NCBI GenBank assembly: GCA_045801465.1
Contig: JBJMSU010000122.1
Location: 1-30,060, forward strand
Origin: DATFWC01 sp045801465
GTDB taxonomy: Bacteria > Pseudomonadota > Alphaproteobacteria > Rhizobiales > Xanthobacteraceae
Length of the DNA stretch: 30,060 bases
Reading direction: 5' to 3'
Made by a program: the position numbers and the translations under genes. The notes below the pieces were generated by a model. The model did not search any database. It worked only from the letters and a program-made list of their open reading frames with translations, and was not told where the DNA came from. Shown here one piece after another: positions 21,086 to 29,992 of the stretch; position 1 is the first letter of the stretch, and each line of letters starts with the position of its first letter.

Positions 21086-22591
21086 TCACTGGACGACCAG
21101 CGCGGCGGCCTTGGCAACGCCGAGCGCCTTCTCGTAATTCTCCAGGAGCGCCGTCACCGAGGCTGCCGACATGTCGAGCACCGGTTTGGGGTAGATGCCG
21201 AAGAAGATCGTCAGGATGACCAGCGGCGCCAGCACGATGATTTCGCGGCGGTCGAGGTCCATCATGCCGGCGAGGTGCGGCTTGAGCGTTCCGAAAATGA
21301 TCTTGCGGTAGAGCCACAGTGCATACGCGGCCGACAGGATCACGCCGAGGGTGGCGAGAGTCGCCACCGCGGTGTTGACCTGGAACGTTCCCAGCAGCGA
21401 GAGAAACTCGCCGATGAAGCCGGACGTGCCGGGCAGTCCCACGTTGGCCAGCGTGAACACCATGAAGGCGGCGGCATAGAGCGGCATGCGGTTGACCAGC
21501 CCGCCATAGGCGGCAATCTCGCGCGTGTGCATGCGGTCGTAGATGACGCCGACGCACAGGAACAGCGCCGCCGAGACGATGCCGTGGGAAATCATCTGGA
21601 AGATGCCGCCTGCCACCCCCTGCGTGGTCGCGGCGAAGATCCCCATGGTGACGAAACCCATGTGGGCGACCGAGGAATAGGCGATGAGCTTCTTGACGTC
21701 CTCCTGCATGAGAGCGACCAGCGAGGTGTAGATCACCGCCACGACCGAGAGCGCGAACATCAGCGGCGCCAAGTCGTGCGAGGCGGCCGGAAACATCGGC
21801 AGCGAGAAGCGCAGGAATCCGTATCCGCCCATCTTCAACAGGATGGCGGCAAGGATCACCGAGCCGGCGGTGGGCGCTTCGACATGGGCGTCGGGCAGCC
21901 AGGTGTGGACCGGCCACATCGGCAGCTTGACGGCGAACGAGGCCAGGAAGGCAAACCACAGCCATGTCTGCATGTGGCGCGGGAAGGCGTGCTGCAGCAG
22001 GGTCGGAATGTCGGTGGTGCCGGCGTCCCAGTACATCGCCATGATGGCGAGCAGCATCAGCACCGAGCCGAGCAGCGTATAGAGGAAGAACTTGAAGCTG
22101 GCATAGACCCGGCGCGGACCGCCCCATACGCCGATGATCAGGAACATGGGGATCAGGCCGCCTTCGAAGAACAGGTAGAACAGCACCAGATCGAGGGCGC
22201 AGAAGGTACCGACCATCAGCGTCTCGAGCGCCAGAAACGCCACCATGTATTCCTTCACGCGCGTCTGGATCGGCTGCCAGCTGGCGATGATGCACAGCGG
22301 CATCAGGGCGGTGGTGAGGATCACGAACGGCAGGGAGATGCCGTCGACGCCCATGTGATAGTTGATGGCGCCACCGAGCCACGGCCGCTTCTCGACCAGC
22401 TGAAATTCGGGAGAGGCGGCGTCGAAGCGCCACACCAGAATCAGCGAGATGATGAAGGTGACGAGCGTGGTCCACAGCGCCACCCAGCGAGCGTTGCGCT
22501 TGGCCGCCTCGTCCTCGCCCTGAATCCCGAGGATGAAGAGCGCGCCGACCAGCGGCAGGAACGTGGTGACGGACAGGATCGGCCAAGACAT
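21086..22591 (-). CDS. nuoM: NADH-quinone oxidoreductase subunit M
   Basis: This 501-residue proton-pumping subunit contains FFEGGLIPMFLIIGVWGGPRR (the conserved helix-5 glutamate), AFAVKLPMWPVHTWLPDAHVEAP-type sequence and QEDVKKLIAYSSVAHMGFV. ATG 22589-22591 (MSWPILSV) overlaps the nuoL TGA as TGATG. No internal oddities; length is normal. Confidence 0.97.
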   Translation of the reverse strand: MSWPILSVTTFLPLVGALFILGIQGEDEAAKRNARWVALWTTLVTFIISLILVWRFDAASPEFQLVEKRPWLGGAINYHMGVDGISLPFVILTTALMPLCIIASWQPIQTRVKEYMVAFLALETLMVGTFCALDLVLFYLFFEGGLIPMFLIIGVWGGPRRVYASFKFFLYTLLGSVLMLLAIMAMYWDAGTTDIPTLLQHAFPRHMQTWLWFAFLASFAVKLPMWPVHTWLPDAHVEAPTAGSVILAAILLKMGGYGFLRFSLPMFPAASHDLAPLMFALSVVAVIYTSLVALMQEDVKKLIAYSSVAHMGFVTMGIFAATTQGVAGGIFQMISHGIVSAALFLCVGVIYDRMHTREIAAYGGLVNRMPLYAAAFMVFTLANVGLPGTSGFIGEFLSLLGTFQVNTAVATLATLGVILSAAYALWLYRKIIFGTLKPHLAGMMDLDRREIIVLAPLVILTIFFGIYPKPVLDMSAASVTALLENYEKALGVAKAAALVVQ

Positions 22592-24678
22592 CAGTGCGCC
22601 CCGGCGAACATGAACCACGTGATCAGGGCGGCGACGCCGATCAGCATGGCGAAAGCATAGTGGTAGAGATAACCGGTCTGCAGGCGGACGACGTTGCGGG
22701 TGACGTCGATCACCCGCGCCGAAACGCCATCGGGGCCGAAGCCGTCGATCACCCACTCATCGCCGAACTTCCACAGAATCCAGCCGAGCCGCTTCACGGG
22801 ATTGACGAACAGAACGTCGTAGATTTCGTCGAAGTACCATTTGTTGAGCAGGAAACGGTAGAGCGGCTCCTGGCTGCGCGCGAGCTCGGCCGGGAGGTCC
22901 GGCCGGCGGATATAGAACTGGTAAGCCACCGCAAAGCCGGCGAGCATCATGAGGGTCGGAAGCTGCGCGACCAGCACCGGCGTATGGTGCATGTCGTCGA
23001 GATTGCCCGGCACCATCTTGATCGACTCGCGGAAGAACTCAGCCGCCTCGTGACCGGCAAAGTACGCATAGAACGGGTAGCCGGCCAGGATCGAACCGGC
23101 GGCCAGCACGCCGAGCGGCACCAGCATGACCAGCGGGCTCTCGTGGGCGACCTCGTAGTGATCACGATCGTGCGGCTGCCCGTGGAACGTCTTGAAGATG
23201 AGCCGCCAGGAATAGAACGCGGTCAATGCCGCGGCGATCACGGTGAGCAGGAAGCCATACGCCGCGAAGGCGTTCTTGCCCGCATAGGCCGCTTCAATAA
23301 TGGCGTCCTTGGAGAAATAGCCGGCCGTGAACGGAAAGCCGGTGAGCGCCAGCGTGCCGATGACCATCGTCCAGTAGGTGAACGGGATCTTGTCCTTCAA
23401 GCCGCCCATGAGCCGGATGTCCTGCTCATGATGCATGGCGCGGATGACCGAGCCCGAGCCCAGGAACAGCAGGGCCTTGAAGAACGCGTGCGTGAACAGG
23501 TGGAACATGCCGACCGAATAGGCGCCGACGCCCATCGCCACGAACATGTAACCGAGCTGCGAGCAGGTCGAATAGGCGACGATGCGCTTGATGTCGTTCT
23601 GCACCAACCCCACGGTCGCGGCGAAGAAGGCGGTGGTGGCACCGATGAAGGTGACGAAAGCGGCGGCATTGGGGGCGGCTTCGAACAAAGGCGAGAGCCG
23701 CGCCACCATGAAGACGCCGGCGGTCACCATGGTGGCGGCGTGGATCAGGGCCGAGACCGGCGTCGGCCCCTCCATGGCATCGGGCAGCCAGGTATGGAGC
23801 AGGAACTGCGCCGACTTTCCCATCGCGCCCATGAACAGGAGAAGGCAGATGAGAGTGAGCGCATCGGCCTCGCGCCCGAGGAAATGGATGGTCTTGCCGG
23901 AGAGCGCCGGCACCTGGGCGAACACGGTCTCGAGGTCGATGGAACCGACCAGCATGAACACGGCGAAGAGGCCGAGCGCAAAGCCAAAATCGCCCACCCG
24001 GTTGACGATGAAGGCCTTGATGGCGGCGGCATTCGCCTCGGGCTTATGGTACCAGAAGCCGATGAGCAGATAGCTCATCAAACCCACGCCCTCCCAGCCG
24101 AAGAACAGTTGCGCCAGGTTGTCCGCGGTCACCAGCATCAGCATGGCGAAGGTGAACAGCGACAGGTAGGCAAAGAACCGTGGGCGGTACGGGTCCTCGT
24201 CCATGTAGCCGATGGAATAGAGATGGACGAAGGCCGAGATCGTGGTCACCACCACCAGCATCACCGCCGTCAAGGTGTCGACGCGCAGCGCCCAGTCGAC
24301 GTGGAGACCGCCTGAGTTGATCCAGGTAAGCACCGGAACGCGTGTGTCGTGGTGGCCGAAGCCGACATACACGAACGCGATCCACGACAGCACCATGGAG
24401 GCAAACAGCAGCGCCGTGGTGACGAGCTCGGCCTCGCGCGAGCCGACTGCCGGCGGCTGCGGCTCGACCGGCTCGGCGTGCGAGGGATGGATGACCGCGG
24501 CGTGTCCGGTGAGCGGCGGAGCGCCGCGCGGATGGTCCTCGGGCACCGGCCCGTGGGCATGATCCTCGGCGCCCGCCGTCGGCGTGCCGCCAGGATGACG
24601 GGCACGCGCGCCGGCGAGCGCGATGAGGCCGGCGATGATGCAGCCGAGCAGCGGCAGGAAGACGATCGCCTGGTACAT
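22591..24678 (-). CDS. nuoL: NADH-quinone oxidoreductase subunit L, with a His/Pro-rich insert
   Basis: This 695-residue distal pump subunit includes FFGWEGVGLMSYLLIGFW, KSAQFLLHTWLPDAMEGPTP, QNDIKRIVAYSTCSQLGYMF and a long C-terminal lateral helix region. Unusually for the core family, residues about 24-82, between TM1 and TM2, form a polar Pro/Gly/His-rich loop with seven histidines (positions 28, 40, 42, 49, 59, 64 and 67). In E. coli this loop is short; some rhizobial NuoL proteins carry similar insertions. Start ATG 24676-24678 is 6 bp after nuoK. Confidence 0.97.
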   Translation of the reverse strand: MYQAIVFLPLLGCIIAGLIALAGARARHPGGTPTAGAEDHAHGPVPEDHPRGAPPLTGHAAVIHPSHAEPVEPQPPAVGSREAELVTTALLFASMVLSWIAFVYVGFGHHDTRVPVLTWINSGGLHVDWALRVDTLTAVMLVVVTTISAFVHLYSIGYMDEDPYRPRFFAYLSLFTFAMLMLVTADNLAQLFFGWEGVGLMSYLLIGFWYHKPEANAAAIKAFIVNRVGDFGFALGLFAVFMLVGSIDLETVFAQVPALSGKTIHFLGREADALTLICLLLFMGAMGKSAQFLLHTWLPDAMEGPTPVSALIHAATMVTAGVFMVARLSPLFEAAPNAAAFVTFIGATTAFFAATVGLVQNDIKRIVAYSTCSQLGYMFVAMGVGAYSVGMFHLFTHAFFKALLFLGSGSVIRAMHHEQDIRLMGGLKDKIPFTYWTMVIGTLALTGFPFTAGYFSKDAIIEAAYAGKNAFAAYGFLLTVIAAALTAFYSWRLIFKTFHGQPHDRDHYEVAHESPLVMLVPLGVLAAGSILAGYPFYAYFAGHEAAEFFRESIKMVPGNLDDMHHTPVLVAQLPTLMMLAGFAVAYQFYIRRPDLPAELARSQEPLYRFLLNKWYFDEIYDVLFVNPVKRLGWILWKFGDEWVIDGFGPDGVSARVIDVTRNVVRLQTGYLYHYAFAMLIGVAALITWFMFAGAH

Positions 24679-24684
24679 CGGCGC

Positions 24685-24993
24685 TCAGCCCTTCATCAGA
24701 TTGACGTCTTCGACCGCGATCGAGCCGCGGTTGCGGAAATAGACCGCCAGGATAGCGAGCCCGATCGCCGCCTCGGCAGCGGCGACGGTCAGCACCAGGA
24801 GCGCGAACACCTGGCCGACGAGGTCGCCGAGATGGGTCGAGAACGCAACCAGATTGATGTTGACGGCGAGCAGAATGAGCTCGATCGACATCAGAATGAC
24901 GATCACATTCTTGCGGTTGAGAAAAATGCCGAGGATGCCGAGCGTGAACAGGACGGCGGCGAGCGCGAGGTAATGGCCGAGGCCGATGGTCAT
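24685..24993 (-). CDS. nuoK: NADH-quinone oxidoreductase subunit K
   Basis: 102 residues, three helices: LGHYLALAAVLFTLGILGIF, VIVILMSIELILLAVNINLV (with the conserved membrane glutamate) and VFALLVLTVAAAEAAIGLAI (second conserved glutamate). These glutamates are part of the E-channel of complex I. ATG 24991-24993 lies 2 bp after the nuoJ stop. Confidence 0.97.
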   Translation of the reverse strand: MTIGLGHYLALAAVLFTLGILGIFLNRKNVIVILMSIELILLAVNINLVAFSTHLGDLVGQVFALLVLTVAAAEAAIGLAILAVYFRNRGSIAVEDVNLMKG

Positions 24994-24995
24994 GG

Positions 24996-25610
24996 TCAGA
25001 TCCCCTGCCCCGGCCGCACCTGCTTGAGCTCGACCGCGCTCTCGCGCGTGCGCGCCACCTGATCGGCGACGTTCTGGCGGCGGACGTTGGGCTTGTGGCG
25101 CAACGTGAGCACGATCGCGCCGATCATCGCCACCAGCAGCACCAGGCCGGCGATCTGGAAGAAGTAAGCGTAGCGCGTGTAGAGCACGAGGCCGAGCGCT
25201 TCGGTGTTGGAATACACTTCGGGCGGCGGAATCGGTGCCGTGATCGTCTTGGGAACGCCCGGACCGATCGCCCACACGGCGACCACGAGCAGAAGCTCGA
25301 CCAGGAACACCACGCCGATCAAGGCGCCGATCGGCAGGTAGTTGAGAAAGCCCTGGCGCAGCTCGGCGAAATCGACGTCGAGCATCATCACCACGAAGAG
25401 GAACAGAACGGCGACCGCGCCGACATAGACGACGATCAGGATCATCGCCAGGAACTCGGCGCCCATCATCACGAACAGGCCGGCGGCATTGACGAAGGCG
25501 AGAATGAGAAACAGCACGGAATGAACGGGGTTGCGCGCGGCGATGACCATGAAGGCCGAAGCCACGCACAGACCGGCAAACAGGTAGAAGAACAGGGCCG
25601 TGAGAATCAT
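24996..25610 (-). CDS. nuoJ: NADH-quinone oxidoreductase subunit J
   Basis: This 204-residue, five-helix subunit contains ARNPVHSVLFLILAFVNAAG and the highly conserved MILIVVYVGAVAVLFLFVVM segment whose middle helix has a pi-bulge. The C-terminal tail is charged. It is separated from nuoI by 214 bp occupied by a REP element, then continues without gaps into nuoK. Confidence 0.97.
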   Translation of the reverse strand: MILTALFFYLFAGLCVASAFMVIAARNPVHSVLFLILAFVNAAGLFVMMGAEFLAMILIVVYVGAVAVLFLFVVMMLDVDFAELRQGFLNYLPIGALIGVVFLVELLLVVAVWAIGPGVPKTITAPIPPPEVYSNTEALGLVLYTRYAYFFQIAGLVLLVAMIGAIVLTLRHKPNVRRQNVADQVARTRESAVELKQVRPGQGI

Positions 25611-25699
25611 GTGGCTATCCGCCCGTTGCGGGCGGCCGTTCCTAGCGTGCCCGTGCCACGGCGTAAACCGGACTTACGTCACACCCGGCGAACATTCCG

Positions 25700-25800
25700 C
25701 CCTCATCCTGAGGAGGCCGCGCAGCGGCCGTCGCGAAGGATGAGGCCGCCTCGGCCTTACCCTTCGAGACGCCGCCTTTCGGCGGCTCCTCAGGGTGAGG
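25700..25800. repeat. REP element inside the nuo operon (nuoI-nuoJ)
   Basis: CCCTCATCCTGAGGAGGCCG at 25700-25719 with CGTCGCGAAGGATGAGG, followed by CCCTTCGAGACGCCGCCTTT, CGGCGGCTCCTCAGGGTGAGG at the right end (25800). These are two inverted copies of the rhizobial CCCTCATCCTGAGGAG...CGAAGGATGAGG repeat. The rest of the nuoI-nuoJ gap (25611-25824) shows no gene or clear promoter. Confidence 0.8.
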
Positions 25801-25824
25801 AAGAAAAACCGCGCCGGTTGCCCC

Positions 25825-26313
25825 TCAGCGATACGGCGCATCGAGGGCGATGTTCTTGGCGATCTCGCGCTCCCAGCGGTCGCCATTCGCGAGCAGGCGC
25901 TCCTTGTCGTAGTACAGCTCTTCGCGCGTCTCGGTGGAGAACTCGAAATTCGGTCCCTCGACGATGGCATCCACCGGGCAGGCTTCCTGGCACAGGCCGC
26001 AATAGATGCACTTCACCATGTCGATGTCGTAGCGCGTGGTCCGGCGCGTGCCGTCGTTGCGACGCGGGCCGGCCTCGATGGTGATCGCCTGCGCCGGGCA
26101 GATGGCCTCGCACAGCTTGCAGGCGATGCAGCGCTCCTCGCCATTGGGATAGCGCCGCAGCGCATGCTCGCCCCGAAACCGCGGCGACAGCGGGTTCTTC
26201 TCATAAGGGTAGTTGATGGTCGGCTTGGGCTTGAAGAAATAGCGCATCGCCAGGGCGAACCCCTGTACGAACTCCTTCAAGAACGCCGACCGGGCCGCCT
26301 GATCCAGCCGCAT
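25825..26313 (-). CDS. nuoI: NADH-quinone oxidoreductase subunit I
   Basis: This 162-residue ferredoxin-like subunit carries clusters N6a and N6b. Two complete 4Fe-4S motifs are seen: C62, C65, C68, C72 (CIACKLCEAICP) and C102, C105, C108, C112 (CIYCGLCQEACP). GEHALRRYPNGEERC precedes the first. ATG 26311-26313. It is followed by the REP-containing gap before nuoJ and preceded, 18 bp away, by a small membrane-protein gene. Confidence 0.97.
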   Translation of the reverse strand: MRLDQAARSAFLKEFVQGFALAMRYFFKPKPTINYPYEKNPLSPRFRGEHALRRYPNGEERCIACKLCEAICPAQAITIEAGPRRNDGTRRTTRYDIDMVKCIYCGLCQEACPVDAIVEGPNFEFSTETREELYYDKERLLANGDRWEREIAKNIALDAPYR

Positions 26314-26331
26314 GTGCAGTCCTTTTCGTAT

Positions 26332-26574
26332 CTATCCGCCGACCGTACGGCCGAACCAGTAGCCGAGGGCGGCAAACGCCGCGATGTCGATGCCGAGCAC
26401 CAGTCGCCGCATCAGCGACAGCTTGCGCTCGAACGCTTCGCGTTCTTCCGAGGTCTGCGAACGGTCGAGCTTTCGCAGCCTTCCCTCAGCCACCGAGATG
26501 ACCACCCCGTAATTGATCACCCCGATCACCACGCCGACGAAGGCGCCGATGAAGCCGGGCAGCGAATACTCCAC
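26332..26574 (-). CDS. Small two-helix membrane protein between nuoH and nuoI, unassigned
   Basis: 80 residues starting at GTG 26572-26574. Two hydrophobic helices (GFIGAFVGVVIGVINYGVVI at about 7-29, and LVLGIDIAAFAALGYWFGRT at about 58-76) flank a charged cytoplasmic-type segment (EGRLRKLDRSQTSEEREAFE). Gaps to nuoH (12 bp) and nuoI (18 bp) are operon-like, so it should be made together with complex I. It is not one of the 14 core Nuo subunits. It could be an accessory subunit, an assembly factor or a passenger. I do not recognise the family. Confidence 0.7.
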   Translation of the reverse strand: MEYSLPGFIGAFVGVVIGVINYGVVISVAEGRLRKLDRSQTSEEREAFERKLSLMRRLVLGIDIAAFAALGYWFGRTVGG

Positions 26575-26586
26575 GTCCGTTCCGTC

Positions 26587-27612
26587 TCAGCCCGGCGCCA
26601 GCCCGGTGAGTTGCAGCACCGCTGCGACGATCACCACCATGGCCAGCGAGAGCGGCAGGAACACCTTCCAGCCCAGCCGCATGAGCTGATCATAGCGGTA
26701 GCGCGGCACGAACGCCTTCACCATCGCGAACATGAAGAAGACCGCCAGCGCCTTCAGCGTGAACCACAGGACTCCGGGAATCCAGGTGAACGGCACGACC
26801 GGGAACGGCGGCAGCCAGCCACCCAGGAACAGGATCGTGCACATGGCGCACATGGTCACGATCGCCACGTACTCGGCCAGCATGAGCAGCATGTAAGGCG
26901 TTGAGCCATATTCCACCATGTAGCCGGCCACGAGCTCGGATTCGGCTTCCACCAGATCGAACGGCGGCCGATTCGTTTCGGCCAGCGCCGACACGAAGAA
27001 CACGATGAACATGGGGAACAGCGGCAGCCAGAACCAGTTGAACAGGCCGAACCGGCCATCCTGCGCGGCGACGATGTCGGTGAGGTTGAGCGACCCGACG
27101 CACAGGAGCACCGTGATGATGACGAAGCCGATCGAGACCTCGTATGACACCATCTGCGCTGCCGAACGCAATGCGGCGAGGAACGCATATTTCGAGTTCG
27201 ACGCCCAGCCCCCCATGATGATGCCGTACACGCCGAGCGAGGAGATGGCAAAGATGTAGAGGATGCCGACGTTGATGTCGGCAATGACCCAGCCGAGATC
27301 GACGGGAATCGCCGCCCACGCCGAGAGCGCGAGCACGCAGCTCACCAGCGGCGCGAGCAGGAATATGCCCTTGTTCGCCGCGGCCGGAACGGTCGGCTCC
27401 TTGAGAACGAACTTGAGCAGGTCGGCGAATGATTGCAGCAGCCCCCACGGCCCGACCACATTGGGACCACGCCGGAGCTGCACCGCCGCCCATACCTTGC
27501 GGTCGGCATAGAGCACGTAGGCGATGGCGATCAGCAGCACCACAAGCAGCAACACGCTCTGGGCGACGATGACGATCACCGGCCAGAGGTAAGTGGTCCA
27601 GAGCTCAGCCAT
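26587..27612 (-). CDS. nuoH: NADH-quinone oxidoreductase subunit H
   Basis: This 341-residue membrane subunit forms part of the quinone site. Conserved segments: LRRGPNVVGPWGLLQSFADLL-type N-terminal motif, GGWASNSKYAFLAALRSAAQ, VSYEVSIGF, ETNRPPFDLVEAESELVAGY (quinone-chamber loop) and PRYRYDQLMRLGWKVFLPLS. ATG 27610-27612; 14 bp after a small coiled-coil gene. Confidence 0.97.
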   Translation of the reverse strand: MAELWTTYLWPVIVIVAQSVLLLVVLLIAIAYVLYADRKVWAAVQLRRGPNVVGPWGLLQSFADLLKFVLKEPTVPAAANKGIFLLAPLVSCVLALSAWAAIPVDLGWVIADINVGILYIFAISSLGVYGIIMGGWASNSKYAFLAALRSAAQMVSYEVSIGFVIITVLLCVGSLNLTDIVAAQDGRFGLFNWFWLPLFPMFIVFFVSALAETNRPPFDLVEAESELVAGYMVEYGSTPYMLLMLAEYVAIVTMCAMCTILFLGGWLPPFPVVPFTWIPGVLWFTLKALAVFFMFAMVKAFVPRYRYDQLMRLGWKVFLPLSLAMVVIVAAVLQLTGLAPG

Positions 27613-27626
27613 GGGCTCAAGCAGTC

Positions 27627-27830
27627 CTATGCTTCGGCGAGATCGAGCCGACGCTCGATGCGCTCGACCCGTTGATCCAGACGATCCAGCCGCGTTGACA
27701 TGCTTGCGTACTGTTGTTCCAGGATGCCAAGGCGTTCCTTGATTTCACGAATATCCCCTTGAATTGTATCGAGCCGGCCGTCAATGCGCCGAAGACGCTC
27801 CAGGATGAGATTTTCGACATCATTGGTCAC
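27627..27830 (-). CDS. 67-residue coiled-coil protein between nuoG and nuoH, unassigned
   Basis: The product starts at GTG 27828-27830 (GGAG upstream, within the nuoG end), 4 bp after the nuoG stop. It begins MTNDVENLILERLRRIDGRL and then shows heptad-spaced hydrophobics (IREIKERLGILEQQY, MSTRLDRLDQRVERIERRLD), so nearly all of it should form one amphipathic coiled coil. No transmembrane segment or cysteine. The composition (many R, E, D, L) and lower GC at silent positions in parts differ from the flanking nuo genes, which hints at an insertion. Its role, and any link to complex I, are unknown; similar short coiled-coil proteins also occur as partners of other small rhizobial genes. Confidence 0.7.
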   Translation of the reverse strand: MTNDVENLILERLRRIDGRLDTIQGDIREIKERLGILEQQYASMSTRLDRLDQRVERIERRLDLAEA

Positions 27831-27834
27831 GGCT

Positions 27835-29919
27835 CTACTCCGCCGCCGTCAACGCCGTAAGGCCTTCGGCCAAAGCCGAACACTCCGCCATCACCGCCGA
27901 GGCACGGGCGATCGGGTTGGCCAGATAGAAATCGGCGATCGGCGAGTAGAACGGCGTCTTGTCGCAGGTGCCGCCGCGCGCAGCGAGCGCGCGAAGGGCG
28001 GTCGGATCGGCCGGCGCGATCGTATCGATCCGCTGCAGGTGCGGATGCGACTTGAACATGGCGGCGCGCAGCTCTTTGAGCGAATCGTAAGGCAGTTTGG
28101 CGCCGAGCACGTCGGAGAGCGCGCGCAGGATCGCCCAGTCCTCGCGCGCCTCGCCCGGCGGGAAGGAGGCGCGGCTCGCCATCTGCACGCGGCCTTCGGT
28201 GTTCACGTAGATGCCGGATTTTTCCGGATAGGCGGCGCCCGGCAGAACGACGTCGGCGCGGTGGGCGGCGCGATCCCCGTGGGTGCCGAGATAGATCACG
28301 AAAGCGCCCGGCGCGACCTCGATCTCGTCGGCGCCGAGCAGGAAGACCACATCCAAGCCACCCGCCTTCGCCATGTCGAGCGCGCTCTGGCCGCCCTCGG
28401 CGGGCACCAGGTCGAGATCCAGCGCCGCGACCCGCGCGGCCGCGGTGTGCAGGACCGAATAGCCGTTCCAGCCGTCCTTCACGGCGCCGAAGTCGACGGC
28501 CGTCTTGGCGGCGAGCGCCGCGACCGCTGCGCCATCGGGGCGCGCCAGCGCTCCTTGGCCGGTGAGGATCAGCGGGCGTTCGGCATCGCGCAGGATCGCG
28601 GAGAAGTCGTGCCGGCCGGCCGCCACATCGGCCAACGTCTCCGGGCCGGCGCCGAGATACTCGTAAGGATAGGTGAGATCCACCCGCTCACCGATCAGAC
28701 CGATGGCGAAACGACCCATGCGCCAGCGCTTGCGGATGCGCGCATTGAGCACGGAGGCTTCCTTGCGCGGATTCGATCCGACGATCAGGAGCGCGTCGGC
28801 CTGCTCGATGCCGGCAATGGTGGAATTGAACAGATAGGTCGCCCGGCCGAGCTTGGGATCGACGGCGCTGCCGTCCTGACGGCAATCGAGATTCTTCACA
28901 CCGAGCCGCGTCATCAGGTCCTTGAGCGCGAACATCTCCTCGGCGGCGGCAAGGTCGCCGACGATCGCCCCGACGCGGGCGGGACGCGTTCCTTTGAGCC
29001 TGGCGGCGATCGCCTCGAACGCCGCCGGCCACGATGCCGGGCGCAGGCGTCCGTCCTCGCGAACATAGGGGCTATCGAGCCGCTGCGTGCGCAGCCCGTC
29101 GACGACGTGGCGCGTTTTGTCGGAGATCCACTCCTCGTTCACCGCCTCGTTGGTGCGCGGCAGAATGCGCATCACCTCGCGGCCACGGGTATCGATGCGG
29201 ATCGCCGAGCCGAGCGCGTCCATCACGTCGATCGACTCGGTCTTGGCGAGCTCCCACGGCCGCGCCGTGAAGGCGAAGGGCCGCGACGTCAGTGCCCCCA
29301 CCGGGCAGAGATCGACCACGTTGCCCTGCAGCTCCGACGACATCGCGTGCTCGAGATAGGTGGTGATCTCCATGTCCTCGCCGCGGCCGATGGCGCCGAG
29401 CTCCGGCACGCCCGCCACCTCGCTGACGAAGCGGATGCAGCGGGTGCAATGGATGCACCGGTTCATGATCGTCTTCACCAGCGGGCCGATATACTTGTCC
29501 TCGACCGCGCGCTTGTTCTCCTGGAACCGGCTGGCGTCGACGCCGTAGGCCATGGCCTGGTCCTGCAGGTCGCATTCGCCGCCCTGGTCGCAGATCGGGC
29601 AGTCGAGCGGATGGTTGATCAGCAGGAACTCCATCACGCCTTCGCGCGCCTTCCTCACCATCGGCGTGCGCGTGTTGAGCACCTTCGGCGTGCCGTCGCG
29701 GTTCGGCGGCAGGTCCTTGACCGCCATTGCGCAGGAGGCCTGCGGCTTCGGCGGTCCGCCAACGACTTCGACCAGGCACATGCGGCAGTTGCCGGCGATC
29801 GACAGCCGCTCATGGAAGCAGAAGCGCGGCACTTCCGCGCCAGCGTCTTCCGCCGCCTGCAGCAGCGTGTAGTGGTCGGGTACAGTGATCTCTTTCCCGT
29901 CGACCTTGAGCTTTGCCAT
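27835..29919 (-). CDS. nuoG: NADH-quinone oxidoreductase subunit G
   Basis: This 694-residue iron-sulfur subunit is of the peripheral arm. The N-terminal 2Fe-2S ferredoxin domain has C34, C45, C48 and C63. The His-Cys 4Fe-4S motif HPLDCPICDQGGECDLQDQ and a second 4Fe-4S set NRCIHCTRCIRF...CPVGALTSRPF follow. The remainder is a molybdopterin-oxidoreductase-like domain without obvious cofactor residues. The start ATG 29917-29919 (MAKLKVDG) has GAGG at 3-nt spacing; an in-frame start at 29949 would add ten basic residues with no site. Confidence 0.97.
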   Translation of the reverse strand: MAKLKVDGKEITVPDHYTLLQAAEDAGAEVPRFCFHERLSIAGNCRMCLVEVVGGPPKPQASCAMAVKDLPPNRDGTPKVLNTRTPMVRKAREGVMEFLLINHPLDCPICDQGGECDLQDQAMAYGVDASRFQENKRAVEDKYIGPLVKTIMNRCIHCTRCIRFVSEVAGVPELGAIGRGEDMEITTYLEHAMSSELQGNVVDLCPVGALTSRPFAFTARPWELAKTESIDVMDALGSAIRIDTRGREVMRILPRTNEAVNEEWISDKTRHVVDGLRTQRLDSPYVREDGRLRPASWPAAFEAIAARLKGTRPARVGAIVGDLAAAEEMFALKDLMTRLGVKNLDCRQDGSAVDPKLGRATYLFNSTIAGIEQADALLIVGSNPRKEASVLNARIRKRWRMGRFAIGLIGERVDLTYPYEYLGAGPETLADVAAGRHDFSAILRDAERPLILTGQGALARPDGAAVAALAAKTAVDFGAVKDGWNGYSVLHTAAARVAALDLDLVPAEGGQSALDMAKAGGLDVVFLLGADEIEVAPGAFVIYLGTHGDRAAHRADVVLPGAAYPEKSGIYVNTEGRVQMASRASFPPGEAREDWAILRALSDVLGAKLPYDSLKELRAAMFKSHPHLQRIDTIAPADPTALRALAARGGTCDKTPFYSPIADFYLANPIARASAVMAECSALAEGLTALTAAE

Positions 29920-29992
29920 TCGCCTCAAACCCCTGCGGAGTTCCCGCAATCTCTTTTTCCGGACGCGGTCGAGACCACGTCGGGCACTTCAT

